In this document: in pieces, positions 21,500 through 28,585 of the stretch | How the letters are laid out: every line of letters starts with the position of its first letter | Position numbering within the stretch: the stretch's first letter is position 1 | DNA from: JAKOQB01 sp050258235 | GTDB lineage: Bacteria; Pseudomonadota; Gammaproteobacteria; Burkholderiales; Burkholderiaceae_F | Direction: 5' to 3' | Length of the DNA stretch: 28,585 bases | NCBI GenBank assembly: GCA_050258235.1 | Contig: JBLMYK010000039.1 | Span: forward strand, 1-28,585 | Made by a program: the position numbers and the translations under genes | The notes under the pieces: model-generated | What the model was told of the DNA's origin: nothing | Database searches by the model: none | Seen by the model: the letters and a program-made list of their open reading frames with translations, nothing else

Positions 21500-22570
21500 C
21501 TAATCGCGTCCGAGGCCGGCCTTGCGAGCGATCACGATGACCTCGGAGCGATGTTCGGCACCGAGCTTGGAAAAGACGCGGGTCACATGATTGCGAACCG
21601 TCTTTTCGGCGATGTGCAGACGGTCGGCGATCTGGGGGTTGGTCAGGCCGCGCGCGATGCAGTCGAGAACGTCTCTTTCACGCGCCGTCAGCTCGGCAAA
21701 CGCGCCCGCCGCCGAGTCTTGAGACTGCTCGTCGGCGCGGAGAAAATCATTCAGTTCCTTCCTGAATGTCAACCACGCTGGCTCATCGGCACGGAGGATG
21801 TGGTTCGACCCTTCGAGCGGCAGGAAGCGGGCATTCGGGATCGCCGCGGCGAGGCGTCGGCCCGCCTCGAACGGCACCATGGCATCGCCTCGAACATGAA
21901 AGACCAGTGTCGGCGCATTGACCTTCGGAGCCTCGGCGCGGACGTCGAATGCGTTGAAAGCGTTCCACAGCGCGCAAGCCGTCTCCGGCGAAGCGCTGCG
22001 GCGCTGCAGTTCGCTGATCCACTTGAGCTGGTGTGCGGCAGCTTCAGGCATCAGCAGATTGGCGAACATTTCGCGAAGCGCCCCTGCCTTTCTGCCCCAG
22101 CCCAGTTGAATGATCTCCGAGAATGCCTGCGCCTGCCTCGCCAGGTGCTGGCCCGCATCGCCCACCAACGCTCCGTGCAGGTAGCTGTCGTAGAGCACGA
22201 GGCGAGTGACGCGCTCCGGATGGCGCGCGGCATAGGCAACGGCGATCACGCCGCCCTGGCACAAGCCGATCAGTGGAAACCGGCGCAGCTTGAGCGCATC
22301 GACCACCGCCTCAAGGTCGGACACCAGGGCATCGAGGGAAAAATCGGTCACGTTCCGGTCGGAAAGACCTGATCCTCGCGGGTCGTAACGAACCAGCAGT
22401 CGCCGTTCGACCAGGGCCTCGGACCAGTGGCGCCAGACTGGATTGTTCCAATCCAGTTCGAGGTGCGTGAACCAGTTGTTGACGCGTACCAGCGGCGGTC
22501 CTTCCCCCGCGGTTGCAAAGGCGAGCCGCACGTTGTCACGCGAGGTGCAGAAGCCTATTCGCTGTCTCAT
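21500..22570 (-). CDS. Alpha/beta hydrolase fused to a LuxR-type DNA-binding domain
   Basis: A 356-residue protein with an N-terminal alpha/beta-hydrolase (about 1-280) and a C-terminal LuxR helix-turn-helix (about 292-352). The opening RIGFCTSRDNVRLAFATAGEG is typical of this hydrolase type, which in relatives is linked to regulatory domains. The nucleophile elbow reads LIGLCQGGV, so residue 104 is Cys rather than the usual Ser; Asp229 (HVRGDAMVP) and His257 (EGSNHIL) complete a triad. The regulatory end has LTARERDVLDCIARGLTNPQIADRLHIAEKTVRNHV. The family is thought to couple binding or hydrolysis of a small molecule to transcription. The start at 22570 fits relatives; the ribosome-binding site is weak. 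It lies 226 bp downstream of livF on the same strand. That spacer holds a stem-loop and a 15-bp dyad. Confidence 0.88.
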   Translation of the reverse strand: MRQRIGFCTSRDNVRLAFATAGEGPPLVRVNNWFTHLELDWNNPVWRHWSEALVERRLLVRYDPRGSGLSDRNVTDFSLDALVSDLEAVVDALKLRRFPLIGLCQGGVIAVAYAARHPERVTRLVLYDSYLHGALVGDAGQHLARQAQAFSEIIQLGWGRKAGALREMFANLLMPEAAAHQLKWISELQRRSASPETACALWNAFNAFDVRAEAPKVNAPTLVFHVRGDAMVPFEAGRRLAAAIPNARFLPLEGSNHILRADEPAWLTFRKELNDFLRADEQSQDSAAGAFAELTARERDVLDCIARGLTNPQIADRLHIAEKTVRNHVTRVFSKLGAEHRSEVIVIARKAGLGRD

Positions 22571-22630
22571 TTGCGTGCCGCCGCCCACAATCCACCGCTG
22601 CGTGATCGTCCTCCTGCTCACGATACGAGT

Positions 22631-22672
22631 GCCGATCATGGAAGAGCAAGCCCGTCGTAGCGGGCGATCGGC
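22631..22672 (-). promoter_or_regulatory. Stem-loop in the livF to hydrolase spacer
   Basis: Outer arms GCCGATC (22631-22637) / GATCGGC (22666-22672) and inner arms GCCCG (22650-22654) / CGGGC (22661-22665), with a 12-nt bulge on one side only and a 6-nt loop. It may end the liv transcript or sit in the hydrolase leader. There is no T-tract on the minus strand. Confidence 0.4.
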
Positions 22673-22725
22673 AAGGAGGGCGGGGCTTGGCGAACACTTT
22701 GCGCGCGAGCTGCGGGCGCTCCGGA

Positions 22726-22740
22726 TCAGGTTGAACCTGA
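22726..22740. promoter_or_regulatory. 15-bp perfect dyad, candidate operator
   Basis: TCAGGTT-G-AACCTGA is a perfect 7+1+7 palindrome in the spacer between livF and the hydrolase-LuxR gene, about 155 bp upstream of the latter's start. The half-site spacing suits a dimeric regulator. Autoregulation by the LuxR-type protein is possible but unsupported by any known site. Confidence 0.4.
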
Positions 22741-22796
22741 GGGACAGCCCGTAGCGCCCTGCCAGCGCACTGAGGCGACGGCAAACGAAGAGAATC

Positions 22797-23510
22797 TCAA
22801 AGTCCGAGGTACGCTCGCCGAACCTCCGGATCGCCAAGCAGTTCTGACGCTGAACCCTCGCGCACGATTGAACCTGTTTCCAGCACGTAGCCGCGATCGG
22901 CGATCGAGAGCGCAGCATTGACGTCCTGTTCGACCAGCAGCACGGTGACGCCTTGCTCGCGGATCTGCATCATTACGTCAAGCAGCAGATCGACGACGAC
23001 CGGTGCGAGCCCGAGGCTCATCTCGTCGACCATGATCAGTCGCGGTTCGGCCATCAGGGCGCGCGCGATCGCGCACATCTGCTGTTCGCCGCCGGACATG
23101 CTGCCCGAGAGTTGCCGGCGCCGGTCGGCCAGCTTGGGGAAGAGCCTGTAGACGCGGTCGAGGCTTTGCCGGATCTTCGTCGAACCTTCGCGTCTGAACG
23201 CTCCCATCAGCAGGTTCTCCTCGACGCTCATCTGGTCAAAGAGCTGCCGGCCCTCCGGAACCTGGACGATGCCCTTGGCAAAAACCTGCTCGACCGTGGC
23301 GCCGGCGAGCGGCCATCCGTCGAATCGAACCTCTCCTTGTGACTCGATCAGGCGCGAGATCGCGCGCAGAAGCGTGGTCTTGCCAGCGCCGTTGCTGCCG
23401 ACGATCGCGACGATTTCGGCCGGGCGAATCGAGAGCCCCACGTCGCGCAGAACGGTCATTTCGCCGTATCCCGCGCGCAGCGCCGAGACCGACAGCAGCG
23501 CCCCGCTCAC
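22797..23510 (-). CDS. livF: Branched-chain amino-acid type ABC importer ATPase
   Basis: A 237-residue ATPase of the LivF kind, one of the two ATP-binding subunits of a hydrophobic amino-acid (HAAT) importer. Walker A is GSNGAGKT (38-45), the signature SMSGGEQQMCAIARAL (about 137-152), Walker B LIMVDEMSLGLAP, the switch His is replaced by the Gln of LLVEQDVNAAL as usual for LivF. The C-terminus (VLETGSIVREGSASELLGDPEVRRAYLGL) is typical. The start is GTG 23508-23510: GGAG lies six bases upstream and the length then equals the family's; the frame remains open further upstream but looks unrelated. It follows livG by 64 bp and is the last gene of the importer. Confidence 0.92.
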   Translation of the reverse strand: MSGALLSVSALRAGYGEMTVLRDVGLSIRPAEIVAIVGSNGAGKTTLLRAISRLIESQGEVRFDGWPLAGATVEQVFAKGIVQVPEGRQLFDQMSVEENLLMGAFRREGSTKIRQSLDRVYRLFPKLADRRRQLSGSMSGGEQQMCAIARALMAEPRLIMVDEMSLGLAPVVVDLLLDVMMQIREQGVTVLLVEQDVNAALSIADRGYVLETGSIVREGSASELLGDPEVRRAYLGL

Positions 23511-23574
23511 AACCGTCTCCAGGCAGGCGTGCGCTGCGCGACCTGGCGCGCGCGCCGGCAAGACCTGCCGCACC

Positions 23575-24312
23575 TCAATGCCGCCTCCGCCCGAGGTACG
23601 CCTCGATGACCCGCGGGTCGCTCAGCACTTCCTCGGTAGCGCCCTCGGCAATCTTCTCGCCGTGGTGCAGGACGAAAACCCGGTCAGAAAGACTCTTGAT
23701 CGCCTTCATCACGTGCTCGATGACGAGGATGCTGATGCCCTCGTCGCGGACCTTCTGTATGTCCCTGATGACCTCCTCGATCTCGACGTGATTGAGTCCC
23801 GCCATCACCTCGTCGAGCAGCAGCAGCCTGGGCTTCATCGCAAGCGCCTTGGCGAGTTCCAGTCTCTTGCGGTCCGGACCGCTCAGCGAATCGGCACGCT
23901 GGTGCGTCTGCTTGCCGAGCCCGACGAACTCGAGGCTCGCCTGCGCCTGTTCGCGCGCGCGCCGCACGTGGCGCACGCCGCCGCCCGCCCCGAAGAGCGC
24001 GCCCACTGAAACGTTGTCGAGTGCGCTCATGCCGGGGAACGGCTTCATGATCTGGAAGGTGCGGCCGATGCCCATGTGCGCGCGCCTGTACGCCGGTATG
24101 CCGCGCAACGGCTTGCCATCCAGGGCGATCTCGCCTTCGGTGGGATCCAGCGTGCCGCTCACCATGTTGATCAAGGTCGTCTTGCCCGCACCATTCGGAC
24201 CGATCAGCCCGAGGATTTCGCCGCGCCGGACCTCGAAGCTCACGTCGCTTACCGCGAGCAGGCCGCGAAAGCGCTTGGTCAGGCCGCGCACTTCGAGGAT
24301 GCTGGCGTTCAT
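23575..24312 (-). CDS. livG: Branched-chain amino-acid type ABC importer ATPase
   Basis: A 245-residue ATPase, the partner of LivF. Walker A is GPNGAGKT (38-45) and Walker B LLLLDEVMAGLN (about 163-174), with the switch His in ILVIEHVMKAI. The signature is divergent: LSGPDRKRLELAKAL (143-157) instead of LSGGQ-like, a change also seen among other LivG subfamilies, so activity is still expected. The fourth-quarter GRTFQIMKPFPGMSALDNV is typical LivG. The start overlaps the livM stop by ATGA (24309-24312), showing translational coupling. Confidence 0.94.
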   Translation of the reverse strand: MNASILEVRGLTKRFRGLLAVSDVSFEVRRGEILGLIGPNGAGKTTLINMVSGTLDPTEGEIALDGKPLRGIPAYRRAHMGIGRTFQIMKPFPGMSALDNVSVGALFGAGGGVRHVRRAREQAQASLEFVGLGKQTHQRADSLSGPDRKRLELAKALAMKPRLLLLDEVMAGLNHVEIEEVIRDIQKVRDEGISILVIEHVMKAIKSLSDRVFVLHHGEKIAEGATEEVLSDPRVIEAYLGRRRH

Positions 24313-25268
24313 AGCCGATGCGCGCGAACGTTCTCGAGGAAGTAGCGCCAGCCGAGGCGGCGGAAGTGCGCGGTGAAGTGGGCGATCCCGCGCGGCATGA
24401 AGACGACGGCCACGACAATCACGATCCCGAAGAAGATGCTCGCGTAGCTGGTGACCTTGGTCGCGAGGATTTCGGAGACCGTCGACAGCAGGAAAGCGCC
24501 GATGACAGGACCGAGGACGCTGCCCGGCCCGCCGAAGACCGCCATGATGATCATCTTGACGTTCAGAACGACGTCGAACACGCCGACCGGGTCGATGAAC
24601 GTGATGTAGTACGCGTAGATGCCGCCGGCCAGCGAACTGAATGCCGCCGACAGCATGAACGCGAGTACCTTGTAGAGCGTCGTGTTGACGCCGAGCACCG
24701 CCGCGGACTCCTCGTTCTCGCGAATGGATATCAGCGCGAAGCCGAAGCGGCTGCGCGACAGCCAGAAGATGCACAGCGTGACGAGCACGAGCAGCGCGAG
24801 CGCGAGTTCATAGAACAACACGTCGCTCTTCAGCAGCGGCAGGACCAGACCGACGTTGCGCCCCGCGATCTCCAGATTGGACACGATCGCGGTCATCACG
24901 AAGGCGAGGCCGAGTGTGGCTATCGCGAAATAGTGACCCTTGAGCCGCAGCACGACCAGCCCCAGAACGCCGGCGAACACGACGCCCAGCGCAAGCCCCA
25001 GAAGCATGCCGACCCAAAAGGGAAGGTTGAACTGGACCATCGCGATACCCACGCCGTACGCGCCCAGCCCGTAGAAGACCGAGTTGCCAAAGGACGAGTA
25101 GCCGGTGTAGCCGCCGATGATGTTCCAGCCCTGGGCCAGCGTCGCGAGCAGCAGCGTGCTGATTCCGAACTGGACGAGCACCGTGCCGCCGATCCACGGC
25201 ACGGCCGCCAGCACGGCGACGGCCGCAATCAGCGCGACCCCCCAGATGGCTTGTCCCCTCTGGCTCAC
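24309..25268 (-). CDS. livM: Branched-chain amino-acid type ABC importer permease
   Basis: A 319-residue inner-membrane permease of the LivM kind. It has about eight or more hydrophobic segments, starting WGVALIAAVAVLAAVPWIG and GISTLLLATLAQGWNIIGGYTGYSSFGNSVFYGLGAYG, the LivM hallmark. The cytoplasmic RFGFALISIRENEESAAVLGVN block (about residues 180-201) contacts the ATPases. The start is GTG 25266-25268, which overlaps the livH stop by GTGA; the open frame extends upstream inside livH but would not be translated separately. The stop overlaps livG. Confidence 0.94.
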   Translation of the reverse strand: MSQRGQAIWGVALIAAVAVLAAVPWIGGTVLVQFGISTLLLATLAQGWNIIGGYTGYSSFGNSVFYGLGAYGVGIAMVQFNLPFWVGMLLGLALGVVFAGVLGLVVLRLKGHYFAIATLGLAFVMTAIVSNLEIAGRNVGLVLPLLKSDVLFYELALALLVLVTLCIFWLSRSRFGFALISIRENEESAAVLGVNTTLYKVLAFMLSAAFSSLAGGIYAYYITFIDPVGVFDVVLNVKMIIMAVFGGPGSVLGPVIGAFLLSTVSEILATKVTSYASIFFGIVIVVAVVFMPRGIAHFTAHFRRLGWRYFLENVRAHRL

Positions 25269-26128
25269 GTCGTGCGCCCCAACAGACCGGTCGGCCGCAC
25301 GACCAGTACGAGTACCAGGATGCCGAAACTCGCGACGTCGCGGTAGGTCGGCCCGATATAAAGAGCCGTCAGCGATTCGATGATTCCCAGCAACAGGCCG
25401 CCGATGATCACCGCAAGAGGATTCGTCAGACCCCCGATGATCGCGACCACGAACGACTTCGCGGTCAGCGGTCCGCCGATGTAGGGATTGACCTGCGAGA
25501 CCGTGCCGTAAAGTCCGCCGGCCACGCCTGCGAGTGCTGCGCCGATGCCGAACGTGAGCGCATAGACGCTGCGCGGATTTACACCATACAGCCTCGCTGC
25601 CGTCAGGTTCTGCGCGGCGGCGCGGATTGCGCGACCGAGGCGGGAGCGCAGAAGGAAGACCCACATCGCGAACGTCAGGCTCACCGCAATCACGAAGGCG
25701 ATCGCCTGCACGTTGGGCACGGTGACGCCCAGCACGCTGAAGTTCCTGCCCGCGTAGCTCGGATTGATGGTCCGAAAGTCAGCGGAGAAGAAGACCTGCG
25801 CCAGATAGGTCAGCACGACCTCCAGGCCGAACGTGATCAGCAGCGTGTTGAACATCGGCGCGCGGATCACGAGGTTCAGGATGCCGCGCTGGATCGCATA
25901 GCCGACGAAGAACAGCACAGCCGCAGTGATCGGCAGCGCGACAAACGGGTCGATGTGCAGCACCGTGAACAGATAGTAGGTCGTGTACGCGCCCAACATG
26001 ATCAACGCCCCGTGCGAGAGGTTGACGATGTTCAGAACGCCCCAGACCAGAGCGAGTCCCAATGCCATCAGGGCGTAGAGCCCGCCCAGGAGAATGCCGT
26101 TGGCGAGAACCTGGGCGAGGAGCTGCAT
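25265..26128 (-). CDS. livH: Branched-chain amino-acid type ABC importer permease
   Basis: A 287-residue inner-membrane permease of the LivH kind. The opening QLLAQVLANGILLGGLYALMALGLALVWGVLNIVNLSHGALIMLGAY is split over a start span and the hallmark NLSHG segment. The cytoplasmic RLGRAIRAAAQNLTAARLYGVN block (about 164-185) and the glycine-rich KSFVVAIIGGLTNPLAVIIGGLLLG near the end are conserved. The ATG at 26126-26128 begins at the family opening, but there is no strong ribosome-binding site. It follows livK by 88 bp and overlaps livM. Confidence 0.94.
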   Translation of the reverse strand: MQLLAQVLANGILLGGLYALMALGLALVWGVLNIVNLSHGALIMLGAYTTYYLFTVLHIDPFVALPITAAVLFFVGYAIQRGILNLVIRAPMFNTLLITFGLEVVLTYLAQVFFSADFRTINPSYAGRNFSVLGVTVPNVQAIAFVIAVSLTFAMWVFLLRSRLGRAIRAAAQNLTAARLYGVNPRSVYALTFGIGAALAGVAGGLYGTVSQVNPYIGGPLTAKSFVVAIIGGLTNPLAVIIGGLLLGIIESLTALYIGPTYRDVASFGILVLVLVVRPTGLLGRTT

Positions 26129-26216
26129 CGGCGTGCAGACGGGCTTCAGCGATTTTCGATCGGAGCCTGCACTGCCGTGCCTCCCACTCTAACGCTCTTA
26201 CCGCTTTGCCAGCGGG

Positions 26217-27404
26217 TCACCGCTTGTTCCAGGGCGGCATCGGGTATTGCGCCTTGTTGATGAACCCCTTGGCACCGTAGACCGGCACCACGCTGTCCTT
26301 TTCCACCTCGATCACGGTTTGCGGCAGGCTGATCTGACCCTCGGGGCTGAATGCGATGTGCCCGTAGATGCTCTCGAAATCGGAACGGCTCAGAGCGTCG
26401 CGGACCTTCGCCGGATCCGTGCTGCCCGCGGCCTCGATCGCGTTGACCAGCGCCTCGACCGCCGCCACACCTGCTGCTGCATGGTAGTCGGGCTCATAGC
26501 CGTACTTCGCCTTGTACGCGGACGCGAACTGGTCGGCGTTGCCGAACCACTTGTCCGTAAGCGCCTTCGAGGGCAGCCACGGGGTCATCCCGAACGCATA
26601 GTTGGCGTCGGCACCGAGCGCGCGGCGGAAATCCTCGCTCGGTACGCCGACCGTGAACGAATACAGCTTCGGACTCACGTTCAGGCTCTTGCTCTGGCGG
26701 ATGAAGTTGAGCACTTCGGTCTCGTGGCCGGCGACCAGCACGGCGTCGACACCCTCGCTCTTGATCTTCGACAGCAGCGACCCGAAGTCCGAAGCGTTGG
26801 TGCTGTAGCGTTCGTCGACCGGGATGGCGAAGCCCGCCTTCTTCAATCGCTCGCGCGTGCCCTTGGCGACAGATACGTCGAACGCGTCGTCGGCGTATAG
26901 CAGCGCGACCTTCGTCGGCTTCGGATCGAGTTTGGACATCGCGGCGATCGTGCTGCCGAAGTAGTCGCTCGCGGCTGGCAGGGTGCCGAAGATGTACTTA
27001 TATCCGCGCGCGTAGATCTGATCGGATGCGCCGCCGCCCTGGACCATCGGCACGCTGTTCTTTTCGGCGATCGACGAGTCTGCAAGAACGAAGTTGCTCG
27101 CGAACGGCCCGAGCAGGAAATTCACCTTGTCGTCGGCAAGAAGCTGCACGTACTGACGCACGCTCAGATTGACGTCGGACTGATTGTCGAGAATCTTCAG
27201 CGCGATCTTCTCGTGAGACGAGCCGACCTTGACGCCGCCGGCGCCGTTGATCTTGTTGACGGCGAACTGATAGGCGTCCTTGTAGTAGCGGCCAGTGTTG
27301 GCGACCGGTCCGGTTTCCTGGATGGACGCACCGAAGGTCAGCACTTGGGCCGATGCAGCCGCGCTGAAGGCGAGAATCGAGAGAATGAACGGGATGCGAT
27401 ACAT
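26217..27404 (-). CDS. livK: Branched-chain amino-acid type periplasmic substrate-binding protein
   Basis: A 395-residue periplasmic receptor of the Peripla_BP_6 family that delivers ligand to LivHMGF. It has a type I signal peptide (MYRIPFILSILAFSAAASA, cleavage after about residue 19). The first strand VLTFGASIQETGPVANTGRYYKDAY and the segment LLADDKVNFLLGPFASNFVLA match the ligand-cleft pattern. Family members bind leucine-type amino acids but also amides, urea or aromatic acids, so the ligand is open. The start has AAGGAAGAAGAG just upstream, a strong ribosome-binding site. It is the first gene of the liv operon, and the promoter must lie in the 670-bp gap upstream. Confidence 0.93.
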   Translation of the reverse strand: MYRIPFILSILAFSAAASAQVLTFGASIQETGPVANTGRYYKDAYQFAVNKINGAGGVKVGSSHEKIALKILDNQSDVNLSVRQYVQLLADDKVNFLLGPFASNFVLADSSIAEKNSVPMVQGGGASDQIYARGYKYIFGTLPAASDYFGSTIAAMSKLDPKPTKVALLYADDAFDVSVAKGTRERLKKAGFAIPVDERYSTNASDFGSLLSKIKSEGVDAVLVAGHETEVLNFIRQSKSLNVSPKLYSFTVGVPSEDFRRALGADANYAFGMTPWLPSKALTDKWFGNADQFASAYKAKYGYEPDYHAAAGVAAVEALVNAIEAAGSTDPAKVRDALSRSDFESIYGHIAFSPEGQISLPQTVIEVEKDSVVPVYGAKGFINKAQYPMPPWNKR

Positions 27405-28074
27405 CTCTTCTTCCTTAGGTTGAGCCGCCGGAACGCGGCATGGATCGCTTCGCTACTGGACTGCACCCTTGGGCAGGTCAGCGCAGACCGCGCGCCACGG
27501 TTTGACGGTCCCTCGATCTTCAAGTTCGTCGCTCCCGATCGCGCGATTTGTCCATTGGCGTGGGCGCGGCACTGCTGCGGCGCGCAATGGCGGCGCGATC
27601 GATGTCGGCGCGCAAGCACAAGTCGACGCCATGAGTGCGCGAAGAAGACCCTGCTCTCGACGGTCGCAATTCATGTGCGCCTCGAACTCCTGCCGCATCT
27701 GGTCCGGCGCGGGCTGGCCCGCAGTGGGCAGGTGCGCAAAAACCACCGCGCATTGCCGCACGACGAGCCGGTAGATCTACGCATGCTCAGGCCGGCAGCG
27801 ATCACGCAAGCGGATCACTTGCGGGGCTACTGCGCGCAGCGGCCTGGCGACTCTATCCCCGCGTTCCGTGTGCGCGCGCAGTACTCGCGGTGGCCACCGT
27901 CACACGAGCGCAGGCGAAGCCGCTCTCGAAGGGTCGCTGTCGCAAGACGCGTACGAGCAACTACTGAGCTCGCAAGTACCATCGCGCGCCTCTGGGTAGG
28001 GGAGACATGCAAGTGCCGGAACCATCCCGAGCGACCTTTGTCACCCGATTTCAAGCGAGAGAAAGGAGGATCCG
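27405..28074. other. 670-bp stretch without a convincing gene
   Basis: Several open frames cross this gap on both strands, but none gives a recognisable protein, a ribosome-binding site or consistent codon use. The stretch nearest livK holds a small hairpin (GCCGC-CGGAAC-GCGGC, near 27423-27438). CGCAAG-CGGATCA-CTTGCG (27805-27823) is a perfect 6-bp stem. It must contain the livK promoter (minus) and that of the HesB-like gene (plus), but no clear -35/-10 pair was found. A decayed gene cannot be excluded, for example the minus-strand frame near 27453-27761. Confidence 0.4.
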
Positions 28075-28338
28075 ATGTTGGTGATGACACAGGCCGCTGC
28101 CGGCTATCTGAGCAATGTGCTCGACAACTCCGAAGCTCCGCAGGAGCTCGCGGTTCGGTTGATGGTGGATGACGAGGGACTGACTGCGGTCATTGACGAA
28201 GAGCGACCCGGCGACACGATCTTTCATCATGACGGGCGCAAGGTTCTGCTTCTCGACGACCATGCCTCCGAGGCACTCACGGCGCGGACATTGGACCTGC
28301 GGCCGACGGAGGATGGCCAACGACTGGGGCTGAAGTGA
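28075..28338 (+). CDS. Cysteine-free HesB/IscA-like small protein
   Basis: An 87-residue cytoplasmic protein whose pattern, MTQAAAGYLSNVLDNSEAPQELAVRLMVDDEGLTAVIDEERPGD split over a helix and strands and then HHDGRKVLLLDDHASEALTARTLDL, resembles the HesB/A-type carrier fold. Iron-sulphur carriers of this fold bind clusters through three cysteines; this protein has no cysteine at all, so it cannot bind a cluster that way. Its role is unknown; relatives of the same cysteine-free form occur as stand-alone genes. The start has AAAGGAGG six bases upstream, a strong ribosome-binding site, and the frame is the only one with normal codon use in this part. It is separated from livK by the 670-bp gap, divergently. 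Confidence 0.75.
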   Translation: MLVMTQAAAGYLSNVLDNSEAPQELAVRLMVDDEGLTAVIDEERPGDTIFHHDGRKVLLLDDHASEALTARTLDLRPTEDGQRLGLK

Positions 28339-28480
28339 ACCCGTGGCAGGGGGGCGGCGGGTACAACAACAATACGTGCGCGCGGCCCGCCGCAAGCAGG
28401 AAAGTGTGAGCACGCCAGGGTCGCCTCTTGTTTGAACGACGACTGGGCTGTTCCCCCTATCTATCGACGGTCAAATTTCA

Positions 28481-28524
28481 CGATCGGGATCCCGCTCACG
28501 ACTGTCGGAATTTCCGACCGATCG
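28481..28524. promoter_or_regulatory. Nested palindromes at the right edge, candidate operator region
   Basis: Three perfect dyads lie within 44 bp: CGGGATCCCG (28485-28494), GTCGGAA-T-TTCCGAC (28504-28518), and an outer pair CGATCGG (28481-28487) / CCGATCG (28518-28524) that brackets both. The region is in the gap after the HesB-like gene (28339-28585), where no coding sequence is seen. It may be the promoter region of a gene beyond the window. A GG-N11-GC element (28526-28540) resembles a sigma-54 promoter but its spacing is one base too long. Confidence 0.45.
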
Positions 28525-28585
28525 CGGCAAGGGGGATTGCACTGCACTGAACAGCAGAAACGAATCGGGCGAGCCCGAGAGGCTC

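Noticed and set aside
27453..27761. A minus-strand frame of 102 codons in the gap before livK
   Set aside because: It starts with GTG without a ribosome-binding site, its codon use becomes irregular after the first 30 codons, and no homology was recognised; a decayed gene remains possible.
28526..28540. A sigma-54-like promoter (GG and GC pairs) near the right edge
   Set aside because: The pairs are 11 bases apart rather than the required 10, and sigma-54 promoters tolerate little change in spacing.

Overview
This window looks like a chromosomal segment of a high-GC Betaproteobacterium, most likely of Burkholderiales type. The evidence is uniformly G/C-rich third codon positions, a NuoB very close to the betaproteobacterial form, a GspA/GspB pair, a very long DUF349 protein, and general metabolic gene content. 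No rRNA, tRNA, CRISPR array, transposase or phage gene was recognised. Assignments rest on motif reading alone, so substrate names for transporters and enzymes are family-level.

Layout, left to right. (1) 1-5.4 kb, acyl-CoA and peptide metabolism: a 3'-truncated gamma-glutamyltransferase (minus), a 63-bp fossil of the 3' end of an SDR gene, the intact SDR (3-hydroxyacyl-CoA dehydrogenase type, minus), a small secreted unknown (minus), and a divergent C-terminally extended acyl-CoA transferase (plus). (2) 5.5-10.2 kb, plus strand: a SAM methyltransferase, a COG4315 lipoprotein, an adenosine-specific-kinase family protein and a 931-residue HEAT/DUF349 protein. (3) 10.2-12.6 kb, minus: gspA-gspB, the type II secretion assembly pair. 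(4) 12.8-19.3 kb, minus: a solute-uptake and sensing block, read as TAT-exported solute-binding protein, ATPase, two permeases, then a soluble PAS-PAS histidine kinase and a NarL-type response regulator. (5) 19.7-22.6 kb: an orphan nuoB (plus), then a small secreted protein, an OsmC protein and an alpha/beta-hydrolase-LuxR fusion (all minus). (6) 22.8-27.4 kb, minus: a complete branched-chain amino-acid type ABC importer, livK-H-M-G-F. (7) 27.4-28.6 kb: a 670-bp stretch without a convincing gene, a cysteine-free HesB-like small protein (plus), and a palindrome-rich right edge.

The most unusual signal is not a protein. Several leaders carry perfect inverted repeats that contain or closely abut the Shine-Dalgarno sequence: the SDR gene (10-bp stem), the adenosine-kinase-like gene (10-bp stem), the COG4315 lipoprotein (9-bp long-range complement), the sugar-type solute-binding protein (8-bp long-range complement), and the orphan nuoB (9+6-bp stem just upstream of the ribosome-binding site). 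These may reflect translational control or terminator-like structures between close genes; the sequence alone cannot decide. Other points for a second look are the synonymous-only divergence of the SDR fossil, the orphan nuoB with all four cluster ligands, a Cys in place of Ser at the nucleophile elbow of the hydrolase-LuxR fusion, and nested palindromes at the right edge.
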